From Rhodanobacteraceae bacterium (GTDB lineage Bacteria; Pseudomonadota; Gammaproteobacteria; Xanthomonadales; Rhodanobacteraceae), in NCBI GenBank assembly GCA_021325475.1, contig JAJPHA010000045.1, positions 1-53,667 of the forward strand: DNA of 53,667 nucleotides, written 5' to 3'. Shown here piece by piece: positions 41,217 through 49,667 of the stretch. Every line of letters starts with the position of its first letter. The first letter of the stretch is position 1. Position numbers and translations under genes: made by a program. The notes beneath the pieces are model-generated. The model saw only the letters and a list, made by a program, of their open reading frames with translations, did not search any database and was not told the origin of the DNA.

Positions 41217-42449
41217 ATGCCGGCGTCGACGCTCGCCAACCTGCGTATCCTGCTCGGCGTGTCGGGCGGCATCGCCGCCTACAAGGCGGCCGAACTCACC
41301 CGGCGGCTGCGCGAGGCCGGCGCCGAGCTGCGCGTCGTGCTCACCGAAAATGCCGCGCGCTTCGTCACCCCGCTCACCTTCCAGGCGCTGTCCGGCGCGC
41401 CGGTGCGCATGAGTCTGTGGGACGAGTCCGCCGAGGCGGCGATGGGTCACATCGAGCTCGCGCGTTGGGCCGAGCGGATCCTGATCGCGCCGGCGAGCGC
41501 GGACCTGATCGCCCGTCTCGCGCACGGTTTGGCGGACGACCTGCTGACCACGGTGTGTCTGGCGAGCGCGGCGCCGCTGGCGCTCGCGCCGGCGATGAAT
41601 CAGCAGATGTGGGCGCATCCGGCGACCCAGGCCAACCTCGACCGGCTGCGCGCGCGCGGCGTGAGCGTGCTCGGTCCGGCGTCGGGCAGCCAGGCCTGCG
41701 GCGAGTTCGGCGCCGGGCGACTGCTCGAGGCCGAGCAATTGGTGGCGGAGCTCGCCGCGCTGCACGGGCCGCGCCGGCTCGCCGGCGTGCGCGTGCTGGT
41801 CAGCGCCGGACCGACCTACGAGGACATCGACCCGGTGCGCTTCATCGGCAACCGCAGCTCCGGACGCATGGGCTTCGCCGTCGCCCAGGCCGCCGCCGAG
41901 CAGGGCGCGAGCGTGCACCTCGTCGCCGGCCCAGTGCATCTGCCGACGCCCGCCGGGGTGATCCGCCGCGACGTGCGCAGCGCGCGCGAGATGCGCGAGG
42001 CGGTGATGCAGCAAATTCCACAATGCGACATTTTCATCTCGGCCGCCGCGGTCGGCGACTACCGTCCCGGCGAGGTGGCCGCGCACAAGCTGAAGAAGCG
42101 CGGCCGCGCGCTCACCCTGACGCTCGCCGAGAATCCGGACATCCTCGGCGAAATCGCCGCGCGCACATCGCGGCCGTTTCTGGTCGGCTTCGCCGCGGAA
42201 ACGCGCGATCTCGAGACCTACGCGCGCGCCAAGCTCGAACGCAAGCGGCTCGACCTGATCGCCGCCAACCGGGTCGGCGACGGCCAAGGCTTCGACGCCG
42301 CGGACAACGAGCTCCTGCTGTTGTGGCCCGGCGGCCGCGAGCTCCTGCCGCGCGCCGACAAGCTCGCCCTGGCGCGCGCGCTGATCGCCCGCGTGGCGGC
42401 GCTGCGCACGGCCGCGCGCGCCGCGCCGGCACGGAGACGCCGCCCGTGA
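41217..42449 (+). CDS. coaBC: Bifunctional phosphopantothenoylcysteine decarboxylase / phosphopantothenate-cysteine ligase
   Basis: Two consecutive coenzyme A steps in one 410-residue protein. The N-terminal flavoprotein CoaC domain has [53 protein letters not shown], the PAMNQQMW substrate-recognition clamp near residue 125, and the catalytic ASGSQACGE cysteine. The C-terminal CoaB domain has [38 protein letters not shown] and FAAETRD. ATG 41217 is chosen by alignment to the family start; an in-frame GTG lies at 41205, and no good ribosome site is seen for either. An AT-rich codon island lies at 42009-42038. The stop overlaps the dut start (GTGA). Confidence 0.95.
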   Translation: MPASTLANLRILLGVSGGIAAYKAAELTRRLREAGAELRVVLTENAARFVTPLTFQALSGAPVRMSLWDESAEAAMGHIELARWAERILIAPASADLIARLAHGLADDLLTTVCLASAAPLALAPAMNQQMWAHPATQANLDRLRARGVSVLGPASGSQACGEFGAGRLLEAEQLVAELAALHGPRRLAGVRVLVSAGPTYEDIDPVRFIGNRSSGRMGFAVAQAAAEQGASVHLVAGPVHLPTPAGVIRRDVRSAREMREAVMQQIPQCDIFISAAAVGDYRPGEVAAHKLKKRGRALTLTLAENPDILGEIAARTSRPFLVGFAAETRDLETYARAKLERKRLDLIAANRVGDGQGFDAADNELLLLWPGGRELLPRADKLALARALIARVAALRTAARAAPARRRRP

Positions 42450-42901
42450 TCGACGTCGAACTCAAGGTGCTCGACCCGCGCGTGGGCCGCGACTTTCCGC
42501 TGCCCGCGCCGGCCACCGCCGGCTCGGCCGGCCTGGACCTGCGCGCCGTGCTCGATGCGCCGTTGACGCTCGCGCCGGGCGACGATGCGCTGGTCTCCAC
42601 CGGCATCGCCATCCACATCGGCGATCCGGACTATTGTGCGGTGATCCTGCCGCGTTCGGGCCTCGGCCACCGGCATGGCATCGTGCTCGGCAATCTGGTC
42701 GGCCTGATCGACGCCGACTATCAGGGGCCGCTGATGATCTCGTGCTGGAACCGCTCACGTCGCGCCTATACCATTGCGCCGGGGGATCGCATCGCGCAGC
42801 TCGTGTTCCTGCCCGTGGCTCGCGCGCGTTTCCGGGTGGTCGAGGAGTTCGCGGCCAGCCACCGCGGCGCGGGCGGATTCGGCCATACCGGCAGCAACTG
42901 A
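42446..42901 (+). CDS. dut: Deoxyuridine 5'-triphosphate nucleotidohydrolase
   Basis: A homotrimeric dUTPase that removes dUTP and supplies dUMP for thymidylate synthesis. At 151 residues it has all five motifs: AGLDLRA (I), [12 protein letters not shown] (II), [17 protein letters not shown] (III), [14 protein letters not shown] (IV), and the flexible C-terminal [10 protein letters not shown] (V). It starts with the GTG that overlaps the coaBC stop by 4 bp, with GGAG 9 bases upstream. The phosphomannomutase gene follows after 29 bp, so the three genes are likely one operon. Confidence 0.96.
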   Translation: MIDVELKVLDPRVGRDFPLPAPATAGSAGLDLRAVLDAPLTLAPGDDALVSTGIAIHIGDPDYCAVILPRSGLGHRHGIVLGNLVGLIDADYQGPLMISCWNRSRRAYTIAPGDRIAQLVFLPVARARFRVVEEFAASHRGAGGFGHTGSN

Positions 42902-42930
42902 CGCGATCGGCTCGCCTTCGGGACGCGCAC

Positions 42931-45321
42931 ATGAACAAGATCGGCCACAAGGAGACCGCCCTGCAACGCGCCATGGCCGAGGCCGCGGCCGATGGTCGTC
43001 GCCTGCGCCTGGGTGTGGGCGCCGTGCTGTTCCTGTTCGCCTGCCTGCTGCTCGTCGGCGGCGCGTTCTGCCTGTGGCAGAGCTGGCTCATGTATCGCGA
43101 GATCCGCGGTGGGCTGCAGAGCGAACAGGTCGTGCAGTGGGAAGTCCAGGCGCTCAATCAATTCGTCGCCGAGACCCGGCAGCGGGTGATCGAGGTGCTC
43201 GGCCGCGAGGAGATCACCGCCGCGCTCGCGCAGGACACCGACGAGGGACGCGCCGCCGCCGCGCAGGTAGTCAAGCAGGCGCTGCCGGATCTCTTGCGGA
43301 TCGATTTCTATCGCGCCGATCTCGGCGACGTGCTGGGCAGCGATTTCTCCCGGTTCGGCTACGCCAAGGCGGCGATGCTGGTGCAGGCGCATCAGTACCA
43401 GCGCGGCGCGCCGTTGCAGTCGCGTCTGGACGAAAACCATCAGCGCGTACTGGCGTTGGCGCTGCCGGTGTGGCGCGCCAAGGAGATCGTCGGTTTCGCC
43501 TACCTCGAGCTGCCGTTCGAGCCGCTGCTCGCGGTGTTCCGTTCGGCGCGGTTGAGCGATGCCCGCGTGGATCTGCGCCAGGGCGAGGGCCGCGGCGACG
43601 TGGTGCTGGACAGCATCGGCGACGCCTTCACCCGCAATTCGCTGAACGAGCGCGGCCTCGCCGTCGCCAACAGTCTGTTCCGCGTCGGCAGCGCGCCGCG
43701 GGAATTCTTCATCGTGCTGCCGGACGATCCGTGGCTCGCATTGCCGCTCGCGGCGCTGCTGCTGGCGGGCTCGGCGCTGCTGTTCTACGCGCGCCGCGTC
43801 GGCTTCGACGCCCTGCGCGATCGTCTGCGGCGGGTCAGGCCCGAGGCCGCGGCGACGGAAGCCACGCTGGCCGAAACCGTGGTGACGCCGAAACCGGCCG
43901 CACCGCCCAAGCCGAAACCGGCGCCGCCGGCGGCGGCGGAGGTGCCGGTCGAGCGCAGCATCTTCCGCGCCTACGACATCCGCGGCGTGCTCGGCAAGAC
44001 GCTCACCGCCGGCGTGGCGCGCCAGATCGGCCGTGCGATCGGCAGCGAGGCGCGCGAACGCGGCCTGAAGGAGATCGTCGTCGGTCGCGACGGCCGGCTG
44101 TCCGGCCCCGAACTCGCCGCGGCCCTGATCGAGGGCTTGCGCAGCACCGGCTGCGACGTGATCGACATCGGCGCCGCGCCCACGCCGGTGTTGTATTTCG
44201 CCACCTATCACCTCAACGTCGGTTCCGGCGTGATGGTGACCGGCAGCCACAACCCGCCGGACTACAACGGCTTCAAGATCGTGCTCGGCGGCGAGACCCT
44301 CGCGGAAAGCGCGATCCAGGGCCTGTTCGCGCGCATCAGCGAAAGTCGCTACGTCAGCGGCAGCGGCGGCTTGCAGACCATGGACGTCAGCCGCGACTAC
44401 ATCGAACGCATCACCGGCGACGTGATGATCGAGCACAAGCTCAAGGCCGTGGTCGATTGCGGCAACGGCATCGCCGGGGCCGTGGCGCCGGCCGTGCTGG
44501 AGGGCATCGGCTGCGAGGTGCTGCCGCTGTACTGCGAGGTCGACGGCAATTTCCCGAACCACCACCCGGACCCGTCGGACCCGCACAACCTGCACGATCT
44601 GATCCTGTCGGTGAAGCAGATGAACGCCGACATCGGCCTCGCCTTCGACGGCGACGGCGATCGTCTCGGCGTGGTCACGGCGAGCGGCGAGATGATCTTT
44701 CCCGATCGTCTGCTGATGCTGTACGCGCGCGACGTGCTCACGCGCAATCCGGGCGCGACGATCCTCTACGACGTCAAGTGCACCGGCAAGCTGCAACCCT
44801 TGATCCTGCAATCCGGCGGCAGCCCGATCATGTGGAAGACCGGACACTCGCTGATCAAGGCGAAGATGCGCGAGACCGAGGCGGAACTGGCCGGCGAGAT
44901 GAGCGGGCACTTCTTCTTCCGCGAACGCTGGTACGGCTTCGACGACGGCATCTATGCCGCCGCGCGGCTGATGGAGATCCTGGCCGCGGACCCCGAAGGC
45001 CGCAATCCGCAGGAAATCTTCGACAGCCTGCCGAAGGGCGTCAGCACGCCGGAATTGAAGATCGCCATGGCCGAAGGCGAGCACTACCGCTTCATCGAAC
45101 GGTTCAAGGAAAAGGCGAGCTTCGAGGGCGCGCGCGTGACCACGATCGACGGCGTGCGCGCCGACTGGCCGGACGGCTTCGGCCTGGTGCGCGCGTCCAA
45201 CACCACGCCGGTGCTCGTGTTGCGGTTCGATGCCAACGACGAGGCCGCGCTCGCGCGCATCCAGAGCGCCTTCCGCGCGCAGTTGCTCGCGCTCGAGCCG
45301 AAGCTGGCCTTGCCGTTCTAG
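42931..45321 (+). CDS. algC: Membrane-anchored phosphomannomutase/phosphoglucomutase
   Basis: A 796-residue fusion. Residues 1-300 form a membrane sensor-like module: a helix at about 30-53, an extracytoplasmic domain, a second helix near 270-288, then a Pro/Lys/Ala linker. Residues from about 350 on are a complete alpha-D-phosphohexomutase: FRAYDIRGVLG, the phosphoserine loop VTGSHNPPDYNG, the metal-binding FDGDGDRLGVV, the sugar-binding GEMSGHFFF, and the phosphate-binding RASNTTPVLVLRF. It interconverts the 1- and 6-phosphates of mannose or glucose for LPS and exopolysaccharide sugar nucleotides. Plain AlgC is about 460 residues. Similar long forms occur in Xanthomonadales. What the N-terminal module senses is unknown. 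Confidence 0.9.
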   Translation: MNKIGHKETALQRAMAEAAADGRRLRLGVGAVLFLFACLLLVGGAFCLWQSWLMYREIRGGLQSEQVVQWEVQALNQFVAETRQRVIEVLGREEITAALAQDTDEGRAAAAQVVKQALPDLLRIDFYRADLGDVLGSDFSRFGYAKAAMLVQAHQYQRGAPLQSRLDENHQRVLALALPVWRAKEIVGFAYLELPFEPLLAVFRSARLSDARVDLRQGEGRGDVVLDSIGDAFTRNSLNERGLAVANSLFRVGSAPREFFIVLPDDPWLALPLAALLLAGSALLFYARRVGFDALRDRLRRVRPEAAATEATLAETVVTPKPAAPPKPKPAPPAAAEVPVERSIFRAYDIRGVLGKTLTAGVARQIGRAIGSEARERGLKEIVVGRDGRLSGPELAAALIEGLRSTGCDVIDIGAAPTPVLYFATYHLNVGSGVMVTGSHNPPDYNGFKIVLGGETLAESAIQGLFARISESRYVSGSGGLQTMDVSRDYIERITGDVMIEHKLKAVVDCGNGIAGAVAPAVLEGIGCEVLPLYCEVDGNFPNHHPDPSDPHNLHDLILSVKQMNADIGLAFDGDGDRLGVVTASGEMIFPDRLLMLYARDVLTRNPGATILYDVKCTGKLQPLILQSGGSPIMWKTGHSLIKAKMRETEAELAGEMSGHFFFRERWYGFDDGIYAAARLMEILAADPEGRNPQEIFDSLPKGVSTPELKIAMAEGEHYRFIERFKEKASFEGARVTTIDGVRADWPDGFGLVRASNTTPVLVLRFDANDEAALARIQSAFRAQLLALEPKLALPF

Positions 45322-45480
45322 GGAAGGTCGGAATACGTCCGCGCGTTCCCGTCTTCGGTTGTGGCGCCGCACCTCCACAACCCCCATCAAACCCTTGCTG
45401 CGCAAGGGTTTGATCGCCCCCTTGACTCAAGGGGGCTCAAACAGCCAGAGCGGCATGGTCCGCTTGTTCAACGGTTCCTG
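45322..45480 (+). repeat. Intergenic hairpin repeat, locus B
   Basis: Begins at the algC stop and ends about 20 bp before the convergent DUF4124 stop. A perfect 12-bp stem, ATCAAACCCTTG (45386-45397) / CAAGGGTTTGAT (45403-45414), has loop CTGCG. It is followed by the perfect 19-bp palindrome CCCCCTTGACTCAAGGGGG (45417-45435) and one tail unit (45436-45480). Its position suggests a bidirectional terminator. Confidence 0.88.
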
Positions 45481-45501
45481 GGCGAACCAGGCAGCCGCGG
45501 T

Positions 45502-46137
45502 TCAGTGCTCGGCGCGGCTTTTCGCCTGCACCTCGCGGTAGTGCGCGAGCTGGCTCTCGAACGATTTGGTCCGCTCGGCCTTTTCCGACTGTTTCGCGGC
45601 GATGTAGGCCTTCTGCTGCTCGATGTTGCGGCGCAGATCGTCGATCTGCTTCTTCAGTGTTTCCGGCACCGGCTTGCCGGCGCGATCGAGGTCGGCCGCA
45701 TGCGAGAGCATGTCGGTCAGACTCTTTTCCTGGCTCTGCAGGCTGAGCTCGGTGGCGTGGATCGTCTGGTCGATCATGTCGAGCTGCGCCTGCTGGGCGT
45801 TGGCGAACTCCTGCTCGGTCGGATACGCCGCGAGCATCTGCTGGTCGGCCTTGGCCTGCTCCTCGGCCGCGTGCTTGCGGGCGGCGGCTTCCGCGGCGGC
45901 GGCCTGGTCGGCTTTCAGTTCCTCGGGCGTCTTGGCGCGCTCGACGTGCTTGACGACGAGACCGTGCTCGTTGACGACGTCGTAGCCGTATTGCAGCGCC
46001 TCGACCGGCAGGGCGTCGTCGAAATGGAGATTGCCCTGGGCATCGCGCCATTTGTAGCGATTGTGGCCGCCTTCCGCGGCGACGGCGGTCAGGACGAACG
46101 CGAACGCCGCCGCGGCGACGAATTGGACAGGACGCAT
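45502..46137 (-). CDS. DUF4124-domain periplasmic protein with coiled coil
   Basis: A 211-residue exported protein. A signal peptide (FVAAAAFAFVLTAVAAEG) precedes a DUF4124 segment, NRYKWRDAQGNLHFDDALPVEALQYGYDVVNEHG. Then comes a long charged coiled coil (about residues 65-200) rich in Lys, Glu and Gln (ELKADQAAAAEAAARKHAAEEQAKADQQM and RRNIEQQKAYIAAKQSEKAERTKSF). DUF4124 proteins are common, often cell-envelope associated, and functionally undefined. ATG 46137 starts the signal peptide; the upstream in-frame sequence is read from a repeat and is not coding. Repeats flank it on both sides. Confidence 0.8.
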   Translation of the reverse strand: MRPVQFVAAAAFAFVLTAVAAEGGHNRYKWRDAQGNLHFDDALPVEALQYGYDVVNEHGLVVKHVERAKTPEELKADQAAAAEAAARKHAAEEQAKADQQMLAAYPTEQEFANAQQAQLDMIDQTIHATELSLQSQEKSLTDMLSHAADLDRAGKPVPETLKKQIDDLRRNIEQQKAYIAAKQSEKAERTKSFESQLAHYREVQAKSRAEH

Positions 46138-46149
46138 CGGCTTCACCTC

Positions 46150-46421
46150 CACTTTCAAGAACGGTCTGATCGAATCGCCGCGTCCCTGTCCTCGGCTGTG
46201 GCGCCGCACCTCCACAACCCCCATCAAACCCTTGCGCGGCAAGGGTTTGATCGCCCCCTTAACTTAAGGCTTAAAGAGCCGAGGCCACATCCTCCATTTT
46301 TTCAAAGATTCCTTAAGGGGGCTCAAGGAGCCGAGGCTAGATCCTCCGTTTGTTCAGAGATTCCTTAAAGGGGCTCAACGAGCCGAAGCGGCGTGTTCCA
46401 CTTGCTCAGAGGTTCCCTGAG
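46150..46421 (+). repeat. Intergenic hairpin repeat, locus C, with three tandem tails
   Basis: Head from about 46150; perfect 12-bp stem ATCAAACCCTTG (46223-46234) / CAAGGGTTTGAT (46240-46251), loop CGCGG; decayed palindrome (CCCCCTTAACTTAAGG). Three tail units of about 51 bp follow (46268-46317, 46318-46368, 46369-46421), each with a AGCCGA block and a TTTGTTCAGAGATTCCTTAA-like block. It fills the 295-bp gap between pyrE and the DUF4124 gene. Confidence 0.88.
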
Positions 46422-46432
46422 TATACCGGCGT

Positions 46433-47077
46433 TCACGCCGCGCCGTACGCGGCCCGGTAGGCGCGCAGGCGCTCGCGGTGGGCGGCGAGCGCGGGCTCGT
46501 CGGCGGCCAGGGCGAGCAGCTCGTCCAGCCGCGCGATCGCCACCACGGGGATGCCGAATTCGGCGGTGATTTCCTGTGCCGCCGAGAGCGCGCCCTGGCC
46601 GCGCTCCTGCCGATCGAGCGCGATCAGCACGCCGGCGGGGACGGCGCCGTGGGCGCGGAGCAGCGCGATCGATTCGCGCGTGGCGGTGCCGGCGCTGATC
46701 ACATCGTCCACGATCAACACGCGGCCGGCGAGCGGCGCGCCGATCAGCACGCCGCCCTCGCCGTGATCCTTCGCCTCCTTGCGGTTGAAGGCGACCGGCA
46801 CGTCGCGGCCGTGCTGCTCGGCCAGCGCGACCGCGGTGACGGTGGCGAGCGCGATGCCCTTGTAGGCCGGCCCGAACAGCATGTCGAAGGCGATGCCGGA
46901 ATCCTGCGCGCGCGCGGCGTACGCGCGGCCGAGTGCGGCCAGCGCGGCGCCGGAGTCGAGCCGGCCGGCATTGAAGAAATACGGACTGATCCGCCCGGAC
47001 TTGAGGGTGAATTCGCCGAAGCGCAGGGCGTTGCGGCGCAGGGCGAGCTCGAGGAATTCGCGTTGGTAGGCTTTCAC
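46433..47077 (-). CDS. pyrE: Orotate phosphoribosyltransferase
   Basis: Joins orotate and PRPP to give orotidine monophosphate in pyrimidine synthesis. The 214 residues match the bacterial enzyme. Blocks are [79 protein letters not shown] (flexible catalytic loop), and the PRPP-binding [21 protein letters not shown] at 47075-47077. It is divergent from the exonuclease III gene with a 139-bp gap, the same neighbourhood as pyrE-crc in pseudomonads. Confidence 0.96.
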   Translation of the reverse strand: MKAYQREFLELALRRNALRFGEFTLKSGRISPYFFNAGRLDSGAALAALGRAYAARAQDSGIAFDMLFGPAYKGIALATVTAVALAEQHGRDVPVAFNRKEAKDHGEGGVLIGAPLAGRVLIVDDVISAGTATRESIALLRAHGAVPAGVLIALDRQERGQGALSAAQEITAEFGIPVVAIARLDELLALAADEPALAAHRERLRAYRAAYGAA

Positions 47078-47216
47078 GAGGGGTGGGCGCTAAGAGCGGA
47101 GACGTAGCCTGCCGCATCGCCGCCGCGGAAGGCAACTCTGGAAGCGCGAGCGGGTTTCCACGGCCGTTGATGAGTCGAGTAAGCTGACGACCCTCGGCCC
47201 TCAGCCCTCGGCCCCA

Positions 47217-48014
47217 ATGCGCATCATCACCTTCAATGCCAACGGCATCCGTTCCGCCGCCAACAAGGGATTCCTCGACTGGCTGCGCGAGCAGCGCGCC
47301 GACGTGGTTTGTCTGCAGGAAACCAAGGCGCAGGAGGATCAGTTGCGCGACGCCAGGTTCCGTCCCGACGGGCATCACTGCTTCTACCGCGATGCCACGA
47401 CCAAGAAGGGCTACAGCGGCGTGGCGATCTTCTCGCGCCGCGAACCGGACGAGGTGCGCACCGAGCTCGGCTGGGCGCCGTTCGACGCGGAAGGCCGGTA
47501 TCTGGAAGTGCGCTACGGCAAGCTCAGCGTGGTGTCGCTGTACCTTCCGTCGGGTTCGTCGGGCGAGGAGCGGCAGCGGTTCAAGTTCCAGGTGATGGAT
47601 TGGCTCAAGCCGATCCTCGACGGTTGGCTCGCCAGCGGCCGCGACTATGTGCTGTGCGGCGACTGGAACATCGTGCGCTCGCGCAACGACATCCGGAACT
47701 GGACCTCGAACCAGAAGAATTCCGGCTGCCTGCCGGAAGAACGCGCATGGTTGAACGGCCTGATCGCCGACGCCTGCGGTGACGGCACGCCGGCGCCGAA
47801 GTGCGGCTGGCTCGACACGTTCCGCATCGTCAAACCCGAGGCGGTGGAATACACCTGGTGGTCGAATCGCGGCGCGGCGCGTGCCAACAACGTCGGTTGG
47901 CGCATCGACTACCAGCTCGTCACGCCGTCGCTCGGCGCACGCGTCCAGGCCTGCGCGATCACGCCGGCACCGCGCTTTTCCGATCACGCGCCGTACCGCG
48001 TGGACTACGCATGA
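47217..48014 (+). CDS. xth: Exodeoxyribonuclease III (Crc-like position)
   Basis: A 265-residue endonuclease/exonuclease/phosphatase-fold DNA-repair enzyme. The catalytic set is intact: NANGIRSA (Asn-7 region), LQETKAQ (metal glutamate near residue 35), YLPSGS, GDWNIVRSRNDI, WRIDYQLVTPSL and SDHAPYRVDY. It lies next to pyrE as crc does in Pseudomonas and shares similar segments (KNSGCLPEERAW, YTWWSN), but Crc has lost the catalytic residues while this protein has kept them. It is therefore called a nuclease. ATG 47217 follows a GC-rich leader without a strong ribosome site. The stop overlaps the ampG start (ATGA). Confidence 0.9.
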   Translation: MRIITFNANGIRSAANKGFLDWLREQRADVVCLQETKAQEDQLRDARFRPDGHHCFYRDATTKKGYSGVAIFSRREPDEVRTELGWAPFDAEGRYLEVRYGKLSVVSLYLPSGSSGEERQRFKFQVMDWLKPILDGWLASGRDYVLCGDWNIVRSRNDIRNWTSNQKNSGCLPEERAWLNGLIADACGDGTPAPKCGWLDTFRIVKPEAVEYTWWSNRGAARANNVGWRIDYQLVTPSLGARVQACAITPAPRFSDHAPYRVDYA

Positions 48015-49297
48015 GCGAGGCGGCATCGCCCGCGCCGCGGGCTTCGGTCTGGCGCGCGTTCGCGCAGCCGGCCGCGGGCACCATGCTGTGTTTCGGATTT
48101 TCTTCCGGCTTGCCGTTCCTGCTCGTCGCCGGCACGCTCGCGTATTGGCTGAAGCAGGAAGGCGTCGAGCTCGCCCGCATCACCATGATCGCGAGCGCGG
48201 GGCTCGCCTATGCGCTCAAGTTCCTGTGGGCGCCGCTGCTCGATCGCTGGCATCTGCCCGGCTTTGCCCGGCTCGGCCGTCGGCGCGGCTGGCTGCTGTT
48301 CGCGCAGCTCGGCGTGGTCGCGGGTCTGCTGGCCATGGCCGCGCTCACGCCCGCGCACCGCGCCGCCTTCGTCGGCGCCACGCTCGCGGTCGCCTTGTTC
48401 GGCGCCACCCAGGACATCGCGGTCGACGCCTATCGCATCGAGATCGCGCCGGTGAGCGCGCAGGGCGCGCTGGTGGCAGTCTATTCGCTGGGCTATCGCC
48501 TCGGTCTGCTGCTGGCGGGCGCGGCCGCGCCGATCCTCGCCGATCACCTGCCGTGGCGGATCGTCTACGCCGGCCTGGCGTTGGCGATGGCGCTGCCGAT
48601 CTCGGCCAATCTGTTCGCGCGCGAACCCGCGGCGGCGCCGGAACCGCCGCGGTCGTGGCGCGAGGCGATGCGCCTCGGCGTGATCGAACCGTTCGCCGAT
48701 TTCTTCCGCCGTCTGGGTTGGCCGCTCGCCGGCATCACCCTGGCCTTCATCCTGCTGTTCAAGATTCCCGAACAGGCCACGGTCGGCGGCATCATGAGTC
48801 CGTTCTATCGCGACATGGGCTTCAGCCAGACCGAAATCGGCGCGATCACCAAGATCTACGGCGTCTGGATCGGCATCGTCGGCGTGTTTCTCGGCGGCGC
48901 CGCGGTGGCGCGGTTCGGCGTGTGGCGCACGCTCGGCGCGGCGATCGTGGTCTGCGGCAGCAGCAACCTCGCCTATCTGTGGTTGAGCGCCCATCACGGC
49001 AGCCTGCTGGTGCTGACCGCGGTGATTTCGTGCGAGAACCTGACCCTCGGATTCCTCGGCCCACCGACGGTGGCGTATCTGTCGTCGCTGGTCAGCCACC
49101 GCCATACCGCGACGCAGTATTCGCTGCTGTCCTCGCTGGTCAATCTGCCGGGCAAGCTGCTCGGCTTCTTCGCCGGCAGCATCGTCGCGGCGACCTCCTA
49201 CGACACCTATTTCGTGCTCACCGTGCTGGCGGTCGCGCCGGCGTGTGCACTGTGGGTCTGGCTGCAACGCCGTTTCGCGGCACGCCTGCCGGCGTGA
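48011..49297 (+). CDS. ampG: AmpG-family muropeptide permease (MFS)
   Basis: A 428-residue transporter with about 12 membrane helices, importing anhydro-muropeptides for cell-wall recycling. AmpG features are GFSSGLPFLLVAGTLAYWLKQEGV, LKFLWAPLLDRWHLPGFARLGRRRGWLL, FGATQDIAVDAYRIE with the acidic/charged signature, and KIPEQATVGGIMSPFYRDMGFSQTEIGAITK. It is translationally coupled to the nuclease gene (ATGA at 48011). The gene anmK, which acts on the imported anhydro-MurNAc, is just 0.35 kb downstream on the other strand, so the region is a recycling neighbourhood. Confidence 0.9.
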   Translation: MSEAASPAPRASVWRAFAQPAAGTMLCFGFSSGLPFLLVAGTLAYWLKQEGVELARITMIASAGLAYALKFLWAPLLDRWHLPGFARLGRRRGWLLFAQLGVVAGLLAMAALTPAHRAAFVGATLAVALFGATQDIAVDAYRIEIAPVSAQGALVAVYSLGYRLGLLLAGAAAPILADHLPWRIVYAGLALAMALPISANLFAREPAAAPEPPRSWREAMRLGVIEPFADFFRRLGWPLAGITLAFILLFKIPEQATVGGIMSPFYRDMGFSQTEIGAITKIYGVWIGIVGVFLGGAAVARFGVWRTLGAAIVVCGSSNLAYLWLSAHHGSLLVLTAVISCENLTLGFLGPPTVAYLSSLVSHRHTATQYSLLSSLVNLPGKLLGFFAGSIVAATSYDTYFVLTVLAVAPACALWVWLQRRFAARLPA

Positions 49298-49370
49298 CGC
49301 GGCGTGAAATCGGCGCGGATTGCTGCGAAAATGATCGCCGCAGGGGGATGACGGCGGAGCGGGTTCGGTC

Positions 49371-49667
49371 GTGCCGGACATACTCGTGCGCAACATCGAG
49401 GAACCAGTGGCCGAGCGCATCAAGGCGATCGCGCGCGAGCGCAACTGGTCGATCAATGAGGTCATCCTGCACCTGCTGCGTCACGGCGTGGGCCTGGGTG
49501 GCGAGGACGTGGCGCGCCGCGAGGTGCACGACGTCGCCGTGCTGAGCGGCACCTGGGATCCGCGCGAGACCGCCGCGTTCCGCACCGCGCTCGAGGCGTT
49601 CGAGCGCATGGACGGCACGCCGCTGTTCGTCGAAGCCGGCAAGCCGCGCGATCAGACGCCGAAATAG
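49371..49667 (+). CDS. Orphan ribbon-helix-helix (FitA/Arc-like) protein
   Basis: A 98-residue protein whose first 45 residues (MPDILVRNIEEPVAERIKAIARERNWSINEVILHLLRHG) form a ribbon-helix-helix DNA-binding fold like the FitA-type antitoxins. The C-terminal half (LSGTWDPRETAAFRTALEAFERMDGTPLF) is where a toxin-binding tail would be, but no toxin gene such as a PIN-domain vapC is next to it. It may act as a plain regulator or be a leftover antitoxin. Start GTG 49371 has GGCGGAG 12 bases upstream. Its 3' end overlaps the anmK 3' end by 16 bp. Confidence 0.72.
   Translation: MPDILVRNIEEPVAERIKAIARERNWSINEVILHLLRHGVGLGGEDVARREVHDVAVLSGTWDPRETAAFRTALEAFERMDGTPLFVEAGKPRDQTPK

Noticed and set aside
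42766-45405. 879-residue open frame antisense to the phosphomannomutase
   Set aside because: It is His/Arg/Val-rich, has no domain, and mirrors the codon pattern of the sense gene; it begins in a repeat. A high-GC shadow.
49371-49667. Toxin-antitoxin module
   Set aside because: Only an antitoxin-like protein is present. The neighbours are ampG and anmK, and no PIN or other toxin frame is seen in the adjoining sequence.
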